A DNA stretch of 64,000 nucleotides from NCBI GenBank assembly GCA_020466095.1, contig CM035806.1, positions 5,017,122 to 5,081,121 of the forward strand. Reading direction: 5' to 3'. Shown piece by piece: positions 1 to 12,363 of the stretch (position 1 is its first letter; each line of letters starts with the position of its first letter). The DNA is from Chlorops oryzae (lineage: Eukaryota > Arthropoda > Insecta > Diptera > Chloropidae). Both the position numbers and the translations under genes were made by a program. The notes beneath the pieces are model-generated. The model did no database searches, was not told the DNA's origin, and was given only the letters and a program-made list of their open reading frames with translations.

Positions 1-807
1 AAAAATAAAAAAAATTACAATTTGTCAACGAGAGACTTTCAAAATTAGAGATGCAACGGATAGTTTTGTTTGGTCGGATATCCGGAGACCGGATAGTTAA
101 TAGTTTTAAGGGATTTTTCGATTTTACTTTCTTTTAATCAAAAATCACTTCAGATTCTTACAGGGATTTTTACAATCATTTTTTTTTATAGAATTACTGT
201 AAGCACTGTTTGAAGGATTAAACCTTTTTGGATTTCATTTAATTGAGAGTGTAACGGATCGGAAGTTTTAAATAAATTTTTGTTATCCGGAGGATTAAAA
301 TCCGGAAACCGGCCGAAAAAATGATTTTTTCCCAGCCATGTCGGATACCGGATAGTTGCCGGATATCCGTTGCATCTCTATTGAAAAAACACATTAGAAA
401 GGAATTACATAAAATAGATGGTCCTGCAATTTGAGTTGTGACGGTTTTGATAAACTTTTCATTTTTTTCAAATTTTAATTGAATCGTTTCGAGATATGCC
501 TCTTTAGCTGATAATAAATTCATCTAAAGTGACATAACTTTAAACAATATATTTGAATTTCACTTATTTCCCTGCAGAGTTCCCATCACTCCCCGACTTG
601 TCACAAAAATACCCTTTTCATTTTGCCAAGCAATGCCTTAAAATGTATTTTTCAATTGTATTGATCTGTCATTGACAATTAAGAACTCCCACATTTAACT
701 GCTCCGCGAGTAGACCTACATACCGTGGTCAATTGTCCCATTTGTACCAGTTGGTCTAATTTTTGAACTACTGACTATACATTTCGACTAGCTATATTCC
801 GAGTAAC
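1..807. other. AT-rich non-coding DNA
   Basis: No convincing exon on either strand. A ggata/tccgg-rich inverted stretch lies at about 60-110 and 280-380 (ATCCGGAGACCGGATAG and CGGATACCGGATAGTTGCCG), so a decayed MITE may occupy about 45-380. The P450's remaining exons were looked for here and not found. Confidence 0.4.
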
Positions 808-815
808 ATCAGAGT

Positions 816-1458
816 CATATAGAACTATAGCTGCAACTTCGGCGCGTTATGGCATGATTTGGTGAAAAAGTTCAACTGTGGTGAACCACGCCATAAGTCG
901 AGTGTTGTGGTGAACCACGTAATAGAAAGTGTGGTGTACCACGTAATAGCTTTTGGCTGAAGTTGCAGCCATATATAACTATATATTGTCACTCAGGAGC
1001 CGTTTCCATTTTGGCTCTTTTCACCACGGTCTTGGGTACCCACCAAAATGAGAATTTTGCACTGAGGTACTCACCAAAAATATTTCTCTCTTACTCTTTT
1101 TTTGCCTGCCGATTAACATCTCTTTCTAACTGGCGCGAAATGTCCCGCGCAATATCTCTGAGAGTGACATATATTGTTATATATGGTTCATAACATATAT
1201 AACAATATATGTCACTCAGGAGCCGTTTCAATTTTGGCTCTTTTCAACACGGTCTTGGGTACCCACCATCTTGGGTAACTTGGGTACCCACCAAAATGAG
1301 CATTTTCACTTAGGTACTCACCAAAAGTATTTCTCTCTTACTCTTTTTTTGCCTGCCGATTAACATCTCTTTCTAACTGGCGCGAAATGTCCCGCCCAAA
1401 ATCTATGAGAGTGACATATATAGTAATATATGTATGGTTGCAGCTATAGTTCTATATG
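816..1458. mobile_element. hAT-type MITE (outer), interrupted by another MITE
   Basis: Its termini are inverted: CATATAGAACTATAGCTGCA at 816 and the complement ending at 1458. It is flanked by a perfect 8-bp direct repeat ATCAGAGT (808-815 and 1459-1466), the target-site length of hAT transposons. It holds short repeats of the type GTGGTGAACCACG. A second copy of the family lies at 42964-43100. No transposase is encoded. Confidence 0.85.
970..1436. mobile_element. Tandem pair of hAT-type MITEs inserted in the outer MITE
   Basis: The insert is flanked by a perfect 8-bp duplication GTTGCAGC (962-969 and 1437-1444) made from the outer element's own terminal repeat. Inside are two head-to-tail copies of about 220 bp (970 to about 1190, and about 1193-1436). 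Each runs from TGTCACTCAGGAGCCG to GAGAGTGACATATA. A solo fragment of the same family is at 51734-51857. Confidence 0.85.
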
Positions 1459-1849
1459 ATCAGAGTACTCCTTTTTGGTAAGTTGACCTCTTAATTATTG
1501 GAGACTTTGAAAATCTCAGCTGACACTTTAGATTTCAATTCAAAGGGTATAGCCGACTGCGGCCTCTGAAAGGGATTTTAAAGTTTTGTTAATTTTTGAA
1601 TAGATGCCACCTAAAAACAATGTAGCAGCTACTTTTGAGGTTCCTATTGCCCAGTGTCCTTGAAAGTTCCTTTTTAATTTTTGACCTTTTTCAAAATGTT
1701 ATATCCCAAAAACGAAATGAGAGTCTAGAACTTTTTTTATTTTACACTCAGAAAATTTGTTCACAAAATGGAAAACATGAGATAAATGATTTTTTTTTTC
1801 AGTGTATTCCAGTTTTTGTGAACACTTTGTGGAAAAAAAAAAAACTCAC

Positions 1850-2356
1850 CTGTGGATAACAACAGTCCCGTTCGTAGAAATGGCTCCAAAAATGCATAGA
1901 CCAAACCCTTTGATATCAAATTTATATCGTTCATCACCGACTCGGCATCTTCGGCTCTGATAACATTGTAAATTGTTTCTCCGAGTATATACTCGACATA
2001 GCTCTTTCGGATCGTTTTCGCAGCTATGCGATTATGCTGGAAAAGCTGCACTAAAATCAAAAAAATTTCAAAATTATCAAATCGAGAGAAATCAACAAAG
2101 ATAAAAAAAAAACCAAAAAAAAAAACAAAAAAAAAAAAAAATAAAATAAAAATGACCCACAAGCGTTCATTCCAATTATATCGAACGTGTTGGCGAACAT
2201 CGTTTTCCCCTTGCGATTTGGAGCAATCTCTTCGACTGGACTGCCGTCGGTTGTCTTGATGCGTTTCGCAAATCCTGACATAACGCTATAATTCTTGTTC
2301 AGCCGCAGAAGCCACAATAGCAGTAAGCCACCGGCGGCTAGTGTCCAAACGATCAT
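1850..2356 (-). CDS. Cytochrome P450, Cyp4-type, first two exons (partial gene)
   Basis: Exon 1 is 2356-2161 and begins with an N-terminal hydrophobic anchor (residues about 1-18, MIVWTLAAGGLLLLWLLRL). Exon 2 is 2050-1850. The 110-bp intron has a GTGGGT donor and a TTTTAG acceptor, and both exons join in phase. Exon 2 ends at a consensus GTGAGT donor (1849-1844) after ..LRTGLLLSTG, the usual position before the conserved DGxxW segment in CYP4 proteins. The order (membrane anchor, SYVEYILG, then a segment ending FLRTGLL) is that of microsomal CYP4 monooxygenases of the endoplasmic reticulum, which oxidise fatty acids, hormones or xenobiotics. The haem-binding and I-helix exons are not seen down to position 1, so the rest lies beyond the left edge or is missing. 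The family is clear; the exact member is not. Confidence 0.8.
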
Positions 2357-2675
2357 ATTCCGTTCCGTTTATTTAATTCATGCAACTTTAAGCGCAGACA
2401 GTTGACTTGATTCTAATTGTTGTAAAATTACTTTTGCATTTTTTTTTTCGTGAGAGTAATTTTGTCGTTTCTATTTCAAAATCTCTTATCGCTATCTTTT
2501 TTTAAATTGCCCTGCCGAGCCGCACAGTGGTTATTTCGTGGCAAAAAGTCCATTTTTCGATCAAATTCATTTCAAAAAATTAATGATGCAGTGTTGCAGA
2601 TGATTGTCTGAATAGGAGAAATCGATAAATTCGTTTTTCAAAAGGTAATGGTTTTATTTGGAAGCCCCCTAGGAA

Positions 2676-3230
2676 CCCAGCGGAAAACTATCTCCTGCAT
2701 GACAATGTCATCAGTGGCGTCATCGATGACATATAGGTGACATTGTCATGCATGACATCTTGGAGGACATGTCATCGTGGAGGGATGCTGTTCATGTGCT
2801 TGAATCTCATTGGCTATTGAAATTTAAATAAGGTTTTAGCGTCAGTTCAGCATTAGCATAAAGTGGGGTAGATGATGAGTGCTCGACTCAGAATCCGAAG
2901 ATCGCGGGTTCGATCCCTGGCAAGAGGCGAACAAAAATTGTTAAAAATAGATTTTTAAAAATTTTCGAAATATTCAAAGAGAGCGCAAAGAAGAGAGTTA
3001 TCAAACTGGTTTTCTATAAATTGACATTTAAAGAGAAAAAGAGCAATTTGCTGCTCTCAAATGCTTTTTTCGCTATCCGCACCTCCTAGCATGACATTGT
3101 CACCGGTGAAATCACTGTGTCCAACTTCTGTACAAATGTCATGCTAGGCGTCCAACGAATTGTCACGCATGCCAGGGTGACAAGTCACCCTGACTTCACC
3201 GGTGATGTCAGAGTGACATTTCCCGCTGGG
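2676..3230. mobile_element. Foldback element with internal tRNA-like promoter
   Basis: The ends are inverted (CCCAGCGGAAA at 2676; TTTCCCGCTGGG ending 3230). The arms are full of short TGACAT/ATGTCA repeats in both orientations, so the whole unit can fold. In the middle (about 2866-2926) is a tRNA-like segment with a perfect B-box-like GGTTCGATCCC at 2907-2917. No clear target duplication was found. The superfamily is not assigned. Confidence 0.6.
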
Positions 3231-3453
3231 AGGTAACATAAAGATGAAAGATATATATATATATAAATTGAGTGTTGCATTAATGGAGAATGAAAATCAC
3301 TCCTTTTTTTTAGTGTAATATGAAATTTAGTTATGGATTCACCAAATTTTTCGAAATAGTAATCAATTTTTGAAAAAAAAGGCTCAGGATAATTGCAATA
3401 TAAATTTTAAGAAATTTTGATAGTATACTTTTAGGGTAAGCGATTGTAATGAC

Positions 3454-3682
3454 TAGAGCGTGTATTTATAAGCATTTATAAAATTTGAAGCATACTTTTG
3501 GGGGAAAATTTTTGTTATCAATTTTGGAAATAAGTAGGAATTTGAATTCAAATCGATTTCTAGCTTTAAGAAGTCTTTAATAGCTAGAAATCTGATTTAA
3601 CTCTTACTTATTAAATTGTAAAAAAATTTTTGCCCCATCAAAGTAGCTTCAAATTTATAAATGCTTAAAAATACACGCTCTA
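3454..3682. mobile_element. hAT-type MITE with long inverted arms
   Basis: It has termini TAGAGCGTGTATTTATAAGC and its inverse, and a perfect 8-bp target duplication GTAATGAC (3446-3453 and 3683-3690). The inverted arms extend for tens of bases, leaving a short middle. Non-coding. Confidence 0.85.
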
Positions 3683-3690
3683 GTAATGAC

Positions 3691-3830
3691 AGTCATGGGT
3701 GGTGGGCGTGTCAGATTTTGATGAAACTTCGTTTTTTGCTTTCTTTACTCCATTAAAATAAAACTCGGTGCCAAGTTTCATTATTCTAGGAGCGCTCCTA
3801 CTTTTTGCCAAGAATTGTAAGAAGCCTAAC
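3691..3830. repeat. Dispersed repeat with GTGGGCGTG core
   Basis: The block GGTGGTGGGCGTG followed by a GATGAAACTTC segment and a GCCAAGTTTCAT-like segment recurs, diverged, at 33105-33240. A GTGGGCGTGGC core also occurs near 37798. Such text is typical of old DINE-1/INE-1 Helitron-type repeats of flies; this assignment is inference. Confidence 0.45.
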
Positions 3831-5139
3831 CACTGTGGACCGCTCGAACTTTCACAGATTTAGCATTTGCTAAGACGTCTTCGCGTCATCTCTCTCTCTC
3901 TCTCTCTCACGCTCGCTCGACAAGTTTAATTTGCGTTCGAAAACTTATACATAATTCAAAATCTAGACATCCGACGTGAGCATATAAGCCTTATAGAGAC
4001 CTTGTAACACAGCTGTAATTAAGCCCTTTCAATCAAATTAAATTCTTAATAAATGTAATTAAATTTCTCTGCGTCAAAATTTTTTCTAAGCCAAGCCATT
4101 ATAAGGGAAAAATTGTTCGCTCAATTTTTTTTTTTCAGTATCTTAGCATTTACGAGCATCTATAACACTGGCTTACAAATAACTAATTTTTTATTTTTTC
4201 AGAGCATCTATATGCACTCTTATGGCAGCGTTTTTTATATCGACTCAAAAAATAATTTTTTTTTTTTTTTTTGAGGCAGTGTTGCAGTTTTTTGAGCAGA
4301 ACTCTACAATTCATCATCGGATTGGAACAAATTATCCCTTCAATTAATAGATACACCTCTCTGACATAGTGTCTTTCACAAAGTTTTAAGATCGGTCAAC
4401 AAAATAAGATTCTGTTAACCTTCAAAAATCAAATATTTTTTAAGAAAATTCAAAAAATTTTTCCTTTAATCGGCATCTACAAAATCGATCGCAGATACAA
4501 TTTTTCAAAAACTAATACATACATATAACAAAAACTCTTCCAGAAACACTTTTGAAAAATATTTTTTTTTTGCGTATTTAGAAGGCCAAAGTCCATAAGA
4601 AAAGTGCATTTAGATGTCCTGAAAAAATAAAAAAAAATAATTATTTGTAAACTAGTGTAATTTGAGTTGGAATTGTGTTCTGCAGACAGGAAATAATTTT
4701 CCGGTACTTAATATATTCTGTGAGCGAGTTTAGACAGGCTTACGAACAATTGTCAGGCATCATAATAATCCGTCATTAAGGGTAGAAAACATATACAGCT
4801 TTAAACGCGTTTCTTACAGCTTGATATATGTCATGACATCACTAACTAATTCGATCATTGTAAGAGGTTAAATGATGAAAAATCACTGAACATTTTGAAA
4901 ATCGCTCGGTTTCTTACAGCTTGAATAATATATAGTCATCATCGAAATTCCGAAATTTGGTGTGCCTGAGGCCACGCGTATCATCCTTGGTGAAAAGAGC
5001 AGTGGTTAGTCCTAAAATGAGAATGATCCTTATAGGTCGAAATCATTGAACACTTTCTAATGATACCCATTACAAGTTAAAAGGACTAAGAGGGACACTT
5101 CTTCCTTTTAGCCACGCAGTAGTTTTCTTTCAAAGGCCA
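3831..5139. other. AT-rich spacer
   Basis: No gene seen. It holds a CT run at 3890-3910, poly(A)/poly(T) runs, and a short direct repeat (TTTCTTACAGCTTGA) at about 4811 and 4911. Confidence 0.4.
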
Positions 5140-5143
5140 TTAA

Positions 5144-5891
5144 GGGGGTCTTCTTCTATTGATATAACCCGTTTATTTAGGACCCTATTTTAAAAAAATT
5201 CTTCATTTGAAAAACGCAAAGAATAATTGAATTAACTTTTTTATTTAATTGTATTACAAAAGGGTTCAAAGTAAATAAAAAAATTTTTTTGCCTCGATAC
5301 GTGGGCTGTTCAAAAAGTAATGAGACTTCAAAGTTGGTGGTGAAAAAAAAGGTGCCGTCACGGCGGCCACGATTCCGGGTCTCCGGAGCGTCCGAAATGG
5401 AAAAAAAAAACGGGGTTATAATCAGTATAGATGTAATTCTCGGGTGAACCTCAAGCTTAATTTTGTGATTTTTTTTGACAAAATGGCGGCCATTCAAAAA
5501 AAAATTTCAATTTCGGGCTTTTTTTTTGTAGTTTAGTGTAAAAAAAAAAATAGTAAAAAATTTTTTTTAAATTATGGTCGAGGTTCACCCGAGAATGGTG
5601 ACAATTCTGCGTCGATTCCACTTTGTTTCATGAAAATCGGTTCAGTTGAACTGGAGATATCATGGCCGCCAGTTCGAAAAACGTGGTTTCGAGATAAACG
5701 CGTTTAAAGTTTGAAGCAACGCAAAAATTACTCGTTTTAGCGCAGATCTTGCTCGACAAAGAAGGCTATATCCTCTAAACTATTTCGAATTTCAAAAAAT
5801 CCTTTTAGGGGCATATTCACAACTACCCAAGCTATAAATAAATGCAAAAAAAAAAAGTCGAAAAAAAAAGTTGCTCAATGAGAAGACCCCC
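5144..5891. mobile_element. TTAA-flanked inverted-repeat element
   Basis: It is bounded by TTAA (5140-5143 and 5892-5895) with inverted ends GGGGGTCTTCT / AGAAGACCCCC. A second inner inverted pair (CTCGGGTGAACCTC at about 5438 and GAGGTTCACCCGAG at about 5580) makes it fold on itself. TTAA target sites are the mark of piggyBac elements, although GGGGG is not the usual end. Non-coding. Confidence 0.6.
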
Positions 5892-6201
5892 TTAAATTGT
5901 TACTTTCATATTTTGTTAGTCTTCATGTTTCGCCACCGGTCTTACTATGGTTTTATAAATATATCCTCATTTTCGTGCTCGGAGATCCATCAGAGTAGTA
6001 TCACTAAAGTATGCTTTGTGGCCAGCCTCTGTATTCGATCGTTTATTGTCACATTTTTATGATTGTTTTTATGGAGCAGCACAAAAAGGTATCTGAAGTC
6101 GGAAACGCTTTCGAAATTATATTCACCGATGGGGATGGATGTTGTGTTTCGATTTAACTAGGTATTTCGTTTTCAAGGCAACTACATGCATACATACATA
6201 C

Positions 6202-6764
6202 TAGAGCGGATCAAATTGTTCGACAAAAAAAAAAGTGCCAAATCCTATAGCAAGGCATGATTCTAGGATTTTTTCTAAGCAAGAATGCCCAATCAACTAT
6301 AGGTCAAAAATGAAGTTTGTTTCGCCGGTTTTTCGAAAGAAGGTCGACCTGAAATATGCCTATAAATATGCTACAAATAGTATGGGAAATTTTTGAATCA
6401 ATTTGGTTTTATATCTTACTAAGATAATCTTAGCATATTTTTAGGCACATGCAACAATAAAATTTTTGCTTGCAAAACAAACAGAAATAATGCATTTTAG
6501 AAGGGTTCTTCAATAAAAATATTGCATGTTTTCAGTTGTTTTACTTTTAAGAGATATAGGGGTGATAGTTTTTCTACCTTTTGAGAGGTTTTAATGGATA
6601 AAGACGACAATAATTTACTTAAAACGATATAAAAACCTATTTTTGCAAATCCGGCGAAACGAAATTCACTTTTGTCCTATGCTTTCTTGGCCATTATTGT
6701 TCAAAATTGTTCGCAGAATACTATTCTGCTATAGGAATACGTACTTAAAATTTGATCCGCTCTA
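6202..6764. mobile_element. hAT-type MITE
   Basis: Ends are TAGAGCGGATCAAATT / AATTTGATCCGCTCTA, flanked by an 8-bp duplication ATACATAC (6194-6201 and 6765-6772). The left copy lies in a small ATAC repeat, so the duplication alone is weaker than usual. The TAGAGC start matches the element at 3454. Confidence 0.75.
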
Positions 6765-6772
6765 ATACATAC

Positions 6773-7841
6773 ATATGTGTATCAAGTATATAAATGAATA
6801 AAAGAAACATTTTTGCACTTTAATTTTCAATTTAATTTTTCAAAACGCAGTCTGATTATATATATTTTTTTTTTTTTAATTTTTTAAATAATACATTTCG
6901 TTCAATGTTCAAACCCAATTCCTTTATAAAGGTATTATCTCTTTTGAAAATTATTCTGAAAAATAAAAATAATTGTATAATTGTAAAATAAAAAAAAGTC
7001 TTCGAGAATAAGTACTTTCGAATTTTTTCTTAACTTTCTAACAATAATAAAATCAAATTTCAAATCAAATGAAAAAAAAAAAAAATATACAAATAATTTT
7101 TAGGCTTTAAGTAACTACTTTTTTCTTAACGTACTATATGCTTGTAAATGCGTTTTTATTATCATTAAATTTAATTTTTTAATTGACGATTTATTTTTTC
7201 TATTCATATTTTTTTTTTTTTTATCTATTTGTGAAATATGCTCACTTAGTTAAATCTTTAAGAAAAGATGAAGGGATGTGGTGAGAAAACAATATTTTAC
7301 AAACAATGTTTTAAAACTTATTTATACTTTTGAATTTGAATTTGAAATCTCAAATGGTTCATAGAACGATATGACCACACATAGTTAATCATCATGAAAA
7401 TCCAACAGAGTTCAAAAAAATGTACATATGTATATTCAAGAGTTCTGAAAGGATTTTTGTTTAAGGCTACATTTACCCAGACGATTGGCAGTGGCTTTTT
7501 TATGAAATTATCCGAAATTACCCATTAAAGATTTTTAGAAGCCTCAAAAATTTAGAGTTTAAAAATAGGTACTTAGGGTATTCCCTTAAAAGTGAAAAGA
7601 TTGAAAAAGTGGAATGGTGTAAAATTTTTCATAAAAAATTGCATTCATTAATTTTTTAATCTTCTTGATTTGAGAGTTTTCGAGGTTTTCGGGGGAAAAA
7701 ATACACGTTTAAGGGAAGACCCCTCTTGTAAATTTGAATACTCTTTTGAGGTAGTATAATTAAACTTTTAGCATACACAATTTAAAAAAAAAAAAAAAGA
7801 GTTAGAAAATAGTCAGAAATAAAACGATTTATGAAGCCATA
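6773..7841. other. AT-rich spacer
   Basis: Long A and T runs, no exon-like stretch and no clear repeat boundary. Confidence 0.4.
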
Positions 7842-8064
7842 CAGGGTTGTCACAGAATCCGATAGCTGTCGGAATCGGAATTTTAGTCGACTGAATTTTC
7901 ATATATATTTCATAGACAGCCGGATAAAATAGGGTTCAGTGCAATTGAGAAGCGATAATAGTTCCGATTCAAAACCAAAAACAACAATATTTGTAAATTC
8001 TGTATTAAATTTCGATCGTTTTTTATTCCGATTCCGACAGCTATCGGATTCCGCGACACCCCTG
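7842..8064. mobile_element. Foldback MITE, hAT-like ends
   Basis: About 40 bp at each end are inverted (CAGGGTTGTCACAGAATCCG and the near complement ending CGACACCCCTG at 8064), with a CGATAGCTGTCGGAATCGG core. The CAGGGTTG start fits hAT, but no matching 8-bp flank is seen. Confidence 0.6.
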
Positions 8065-8136
8065 ATAGTTATTTTGGCTGCAAAAAGTTTTCGAACTATT
8101 TTCACAATATAAAAGTAGTAAAAAAAAAAATGATTT

Positions 8137-8203
8137 TAAACTATAATAGCCTTATTCATTGAAGCATTTTAATTAAATATGCTTCTTTGAATAAGGCTAT
8201 AAA
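8137..8203. repeat. Compact near-perfect hairpin
   Basis: The arms TAGCCTTATTCATTGAAGCA and the inverse TGCTTCTTTGAATAAGGCTA face each other around an AT-only loop. There is one mismatched patch of about 2 nt. It is either a very small MITE or a hairpin RNA precursor. Confidence 0.55.
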
Positions 8204-8210
8204 TCTTTTG

Positions 8211-10267
8211 CCCCCTTCGAACGAAAAAATAAACTATCTTTTTGGACTGTAAATGAAGCTCAAGTTATGCTGTTGGGTTCAAATTTTTTTCCCTATAAAA
8301 ATACTCTAAAAGAAGTCATAATGTTTGATGGGTAATTTTCTTTTCCACACAAACAATTTTGATTTTACAATAAATTTATGTGAACGTGAAATATTACTAC
8401 TTTTGCTTATATACAATTTGATATTTAAAACTTTTTTTAAACGGTTTAGTGTTAACAAGTTTGAGTGTGCAGAGACTACGACTAACTTTGCATGTAACGC
8501 CTTGCTTGATTTTTATGTTGATATGGACGCAAAATTTGATTTTTTTTTAAACGAATTTAACGGCTAATGTCAGTAAGTGAGCAAATAATAGACCTAAACG
8601 TAACATGATAAATACGTGGTCTCCAATAGGTTCCTTATCTGAGTGGCAAAAAAAAATCGCCATCAATAGATTGCCAAGGTACCCAGGTGCCTTAAACAAA
8701 CTAAATAAAAATTTTTGATTAATATGCAGAAAATATAACACAATATATTCGCCCAGGCTTTTAGCTTTATAGACAATACAAAAAAAAAAAAAATTTTTTT
8801 TTAACGGAAAAGGTACCCGGGTGCCTTGCCACTCACATAAGGGTTAAAATATTACGTTAGAAATATTTCCAAAAAAAAAGTTCTTATACTATATTACAAT
8901 ACGTGATGATGTGTTCCTTCATTGAAGTGTAGCTCTTAATGAATAACATGAAATATTAATAACACAGGATAAAGAAAAACTTATAAATAATATAATGAAA
9001 AGATAAGAGCCACAATACCACGATTGCTTGCTCAGGCGAAAATACGTATAGGGTTCTTTTTTAAAATACTATAATTAAGATACTTGGAAATTTCGTCACA
9101 TAAAGGACTTTGGTAGTCCGGTGTTAAACATATAATGTTTTAAAAAATAGATTTTTGTTTGTTTGTTTTGTTTTTGGCAAGAAAACGAACATGAAATTAG
9201 TTTTAAAAGAAATTTACATTAATAGGGGTATTCACAAAGGCGCGTTGAAACGTTGAAAGTTCGAAAATCGAAAATTTGCGACTTCTAAAAATTTTAACAT
9301 TTTGTACCATTGCACAACTTTTTAAGCAAATAAAAATTCCGATTCCTACATTACTATTTTCCGACTCCTTTGTGAATACCCCTAATAATCTTAATGAAAT
9401 TGTAATTAAATGTTATGCACATTGAAAAGGCTGCTACATTAACATCACCATTGAAGGTTTTATAACATTAAAATATAGTTATTTTTAAGCTTTTCAAGAA
9501 TATAATTAAGCTCTCTACTGATATTTATAAACTGTTTTTTTTTTTTTTTTTTACATAGTAACGATAGTACATACTACATTTTCTTCAATTATGGATAAAT
9601 CATTAAGGTTAAGTGAAAAAGAAGGTCTCATAAGTAAGGTACGTGTGAAAGTGCTTTTTATGCAAATTATAGGAGAGTTGAAATAAACGAAAGTATTAAA
9701 AGGAAAAAGGAAATTAAAATGGTCAATGAATATAAAATAAATTACAAGTTATATAACAAATGACATTAACATAGTGACGACTGTAGTGGGGTAGTTTTCA
9801 ATTCAATTTGTAAACCGACTGTTGGAGGATCGATTCTCCATGACGGCAAAATTTTATTGAACTGCTTTTTACTGGTTTACTTGCATAGCTATGGTAACAA
9901 AAAAAAAAAACCCATGTACATGCAGGTAATATCTGCTTTTAAAAATAGCAGTTTATAAAAAGAGATCCCAATGCTTCCCAATCCCAATGAGTGGCGCGAT
10001 TAAATTAACGTCATGTGGGCAAATTAATAACAATAAAGATAAGTACATTATTACGTACTATTTAGTAAAATAGAGTTAAACATTAAATAATTTTAGCACC
10101 AGAAGAATACAGCAGAGGTAACAAATTAAATCTAATTAGCACTAATAAATCAATTCTAAATCGAAAAAAAAATCAAGCAAATAATTTAAAAAGCACTAGA
10201 ATGCTTTAATATTTAACGCTTCATATCACTATGGCTGATCAATTTTGTGTTTGTGTTTACGCCATTC
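8211..10267. other. Spacer with small inverted-repeat elements
   Basis: No gene seen. About 8631-8843 has inverted ends (CTGAGTGGCAA / TTGCCACTCACATAAGG). 9235-9382 is a 148-bp MITE with ends GGGGTATTCACAAAGG / CCTTTGTGAATACCCC next to TA. About 9785-9850 has a tRNA-like stretch with a B-box-like GGATCGATTCTCC. Confidence 0.45.
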
Positions 10268-12363
10268 TCAGTTATGTTTGGCACGTTTACCAAACATATA
10301 TCCCTTCCAGCGCTCCGCAGTTTGGGATATAATCGGATCGCTATCGATAGTTGCCAATAGCAATAGTTGATTTACATGCGTTGCATGGTAATCCCAACGA
10401 GCAAGATTTGGTGCAATACCTTCAAGAGCAAGCAAATTCGGCTCATAAAAATAAATGTTCAAATGCATTTTTTCAGAATATGTAAATATATTTACCCAAA
10501 CTTAGATGTCTTAAGTCGTAGCTGGTACCCGATCCTGTATCATAAAGCAACAACATGTTCTTTAAGGAATTCATTCCTTGTTGAAAAAGTATGCTCGCTT
10601 CGCGTGCAAAAATCGTTGGAGCCGTTGTATTTAAATCATACAGACCCAAAAGGGAATAAATAAAGCCATTTAATACGTAAGACGCAGGCGTTGTAGGGTA
10701 TTCTTCATACCTTTTTGAACGAGAACAAAATATAATAGAGAGAAAATTGTGGATATTCCATAATCAAATAAATATGTAAACATATGTATTTTTGATCAAA
10801 TCTTACCAATAATATTTATCCATAAATTGTGCCAAAACGCCACCGTCTTTGGATGGCACACGATATGGTTTTAAACCCAATGAAGCTGCCTTTAAATACC
10901 TTTTATCACCACCGGAATGCCAATAAGCGCGAGCTAAAACAGATATCGCATGACCTTGTCCCATTGCCGACAGCCAACCAGATTTGAGCTCCGCAAATCC
11001 ATTAAGATTACGTTTAACTGGATTGGGCCAGCCGCCAGTTTTCTTATTCTGATTACTTATTAGCCATTCGGCAGCATCGTAGAAATGTGCCAAATGTGCG
11101 CTCGTCGATAAAGTTATATTGTCGAAGAAGCCAATACCCAAAACAGCAACAGAAACGACACGCAGCTCGGTACGTTTTATCTTAATAGCTTGATGTTGCA
11201 ATTTTTTATCGTTTACCGGATTGATGCTTACGGCAATACCCTTTTGAACGTCAGTATGTAGATCACGTGTAAGATGACGCCATTTATTTATGGCATTGCT
11301 CCCTAAGCCATAATACGTATTCTCATCTTGAACGCTTAGTACTAGATCCGCTGGAATATAATGTAAACGAAAAATTTGCTTCGTTTCCTGATGCTGCAGC
11401 AACACCATGACGCTGCTGCTGTTCGTTACCAATAAAAAATCAATACTAAAAACAAGCTCTGAGCTTGAGTTAATTGCCAACGAAACGGCACTATCATAGC
11501 CAATCGCAGTCTCGTACTGAACAACGGTTGTATTAAATTTTGGATGCCAAATGCGTGTTATACTGCTTCCCTTGGGTACCGTCCAACTCATTTGATGCTT
11601 ATCAGCATCCTCCAGCACCTATGATAATAGTTATTTACATAAAATACGTTCGTTTTTTTTTTTTTTTTATAAATAAATTATAGGAAGAGGAATATATCAC
11701 CTTCACTTTAGGAGCTGGTTCCGTTAAGTTTTTCGAATAGTGTGCCAGTCCGAATTGAGCAATCTGCGTTGGATAGAAATAGCCGCGTTTTTCCCATTGC
11801 GTGCTCACTGGAACACCATGTGCTGCACTTATGCATTTGACTCGATCGCGTACCTGTACGAAAGTAAAAATCAATACCATTTAATCATATCAATCGTCAA
11901 ATAGTTTCACTACCTCAACATTATAATTTTCAAAGTACATGAATACACCGCGAGCGTCGTACTTTCCTTTGGGCATATTCACTTTCGCAGTACTGTGCAT
12001 CCAAATGAATTGTTTCGCCGGACCAGTCACAGTCACAGTTCCAACTATATCGAAATAGGAACGCAGGAACGAAAATGGCACATACACCTCATTGGTCTGC
12101 ATATCGCGTTTGCAATGTATCGTATACTCCTGATTGATCAGACAATCAATACTGTGAAGTTGTTGCGAAGATCTTAGCTCATTATCAACGCCGCCAATAC
12201 TACTTTCAATACCATTTCCAGCTTCATACAGTTGGCGATCCCAGTGTCGTAGCATAAAATCTTGGGGAAATGTAAAATCGGAGCAGCGCATGTACACTGC
12301 ACACGTTATGACCACTACGGCAACGGTGAGCAATAGCAAGACGGCTTTCAAATTCAAACGCAT
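10268..12363 (-). CDS. Hsepi: Heparan-sulfate D-glucuronyl C5-epimerase
   Basis: It converts D-glucuronic to L-iduronic acid units in heparan sulfate and acts in the Golgi lumen. There are five exons: 12363-11914, 11853-11701, 11618-10807, 10710-10496 and 10419-10268. All splice sites are GT/AG and the phases agree, giving 593 aa; vertebrate GLCE is of similar size. Residues about 5-27 form a signal anchor (type II membrane protein). Family landmarks are the segments around [49 protein letters not shown] and [12 protein letters not shown], and a C-terminus KRAKHN. The C-terminal half carries the conserved tyrosines of the catalytic domain. I chose the Met at 12363 because it sits just before the anchor; an upstream Met at 12732 would add a poorly structured 123-residue leader. 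The homologue name is secure; complete and apparently functional. Confidence 0.93.

Noticed and set aside
5177..5497. 106-codon minus-strand open frame
   Set aside because: It lies wholly inside the TTAA-flanked foldback element and follows its homopolymer runs.
8325..8567. 80-codon plus-strand frame
   Set aside because: Phe/Asn-rich, as expected for random AT-rich DNA, no supporting signals.
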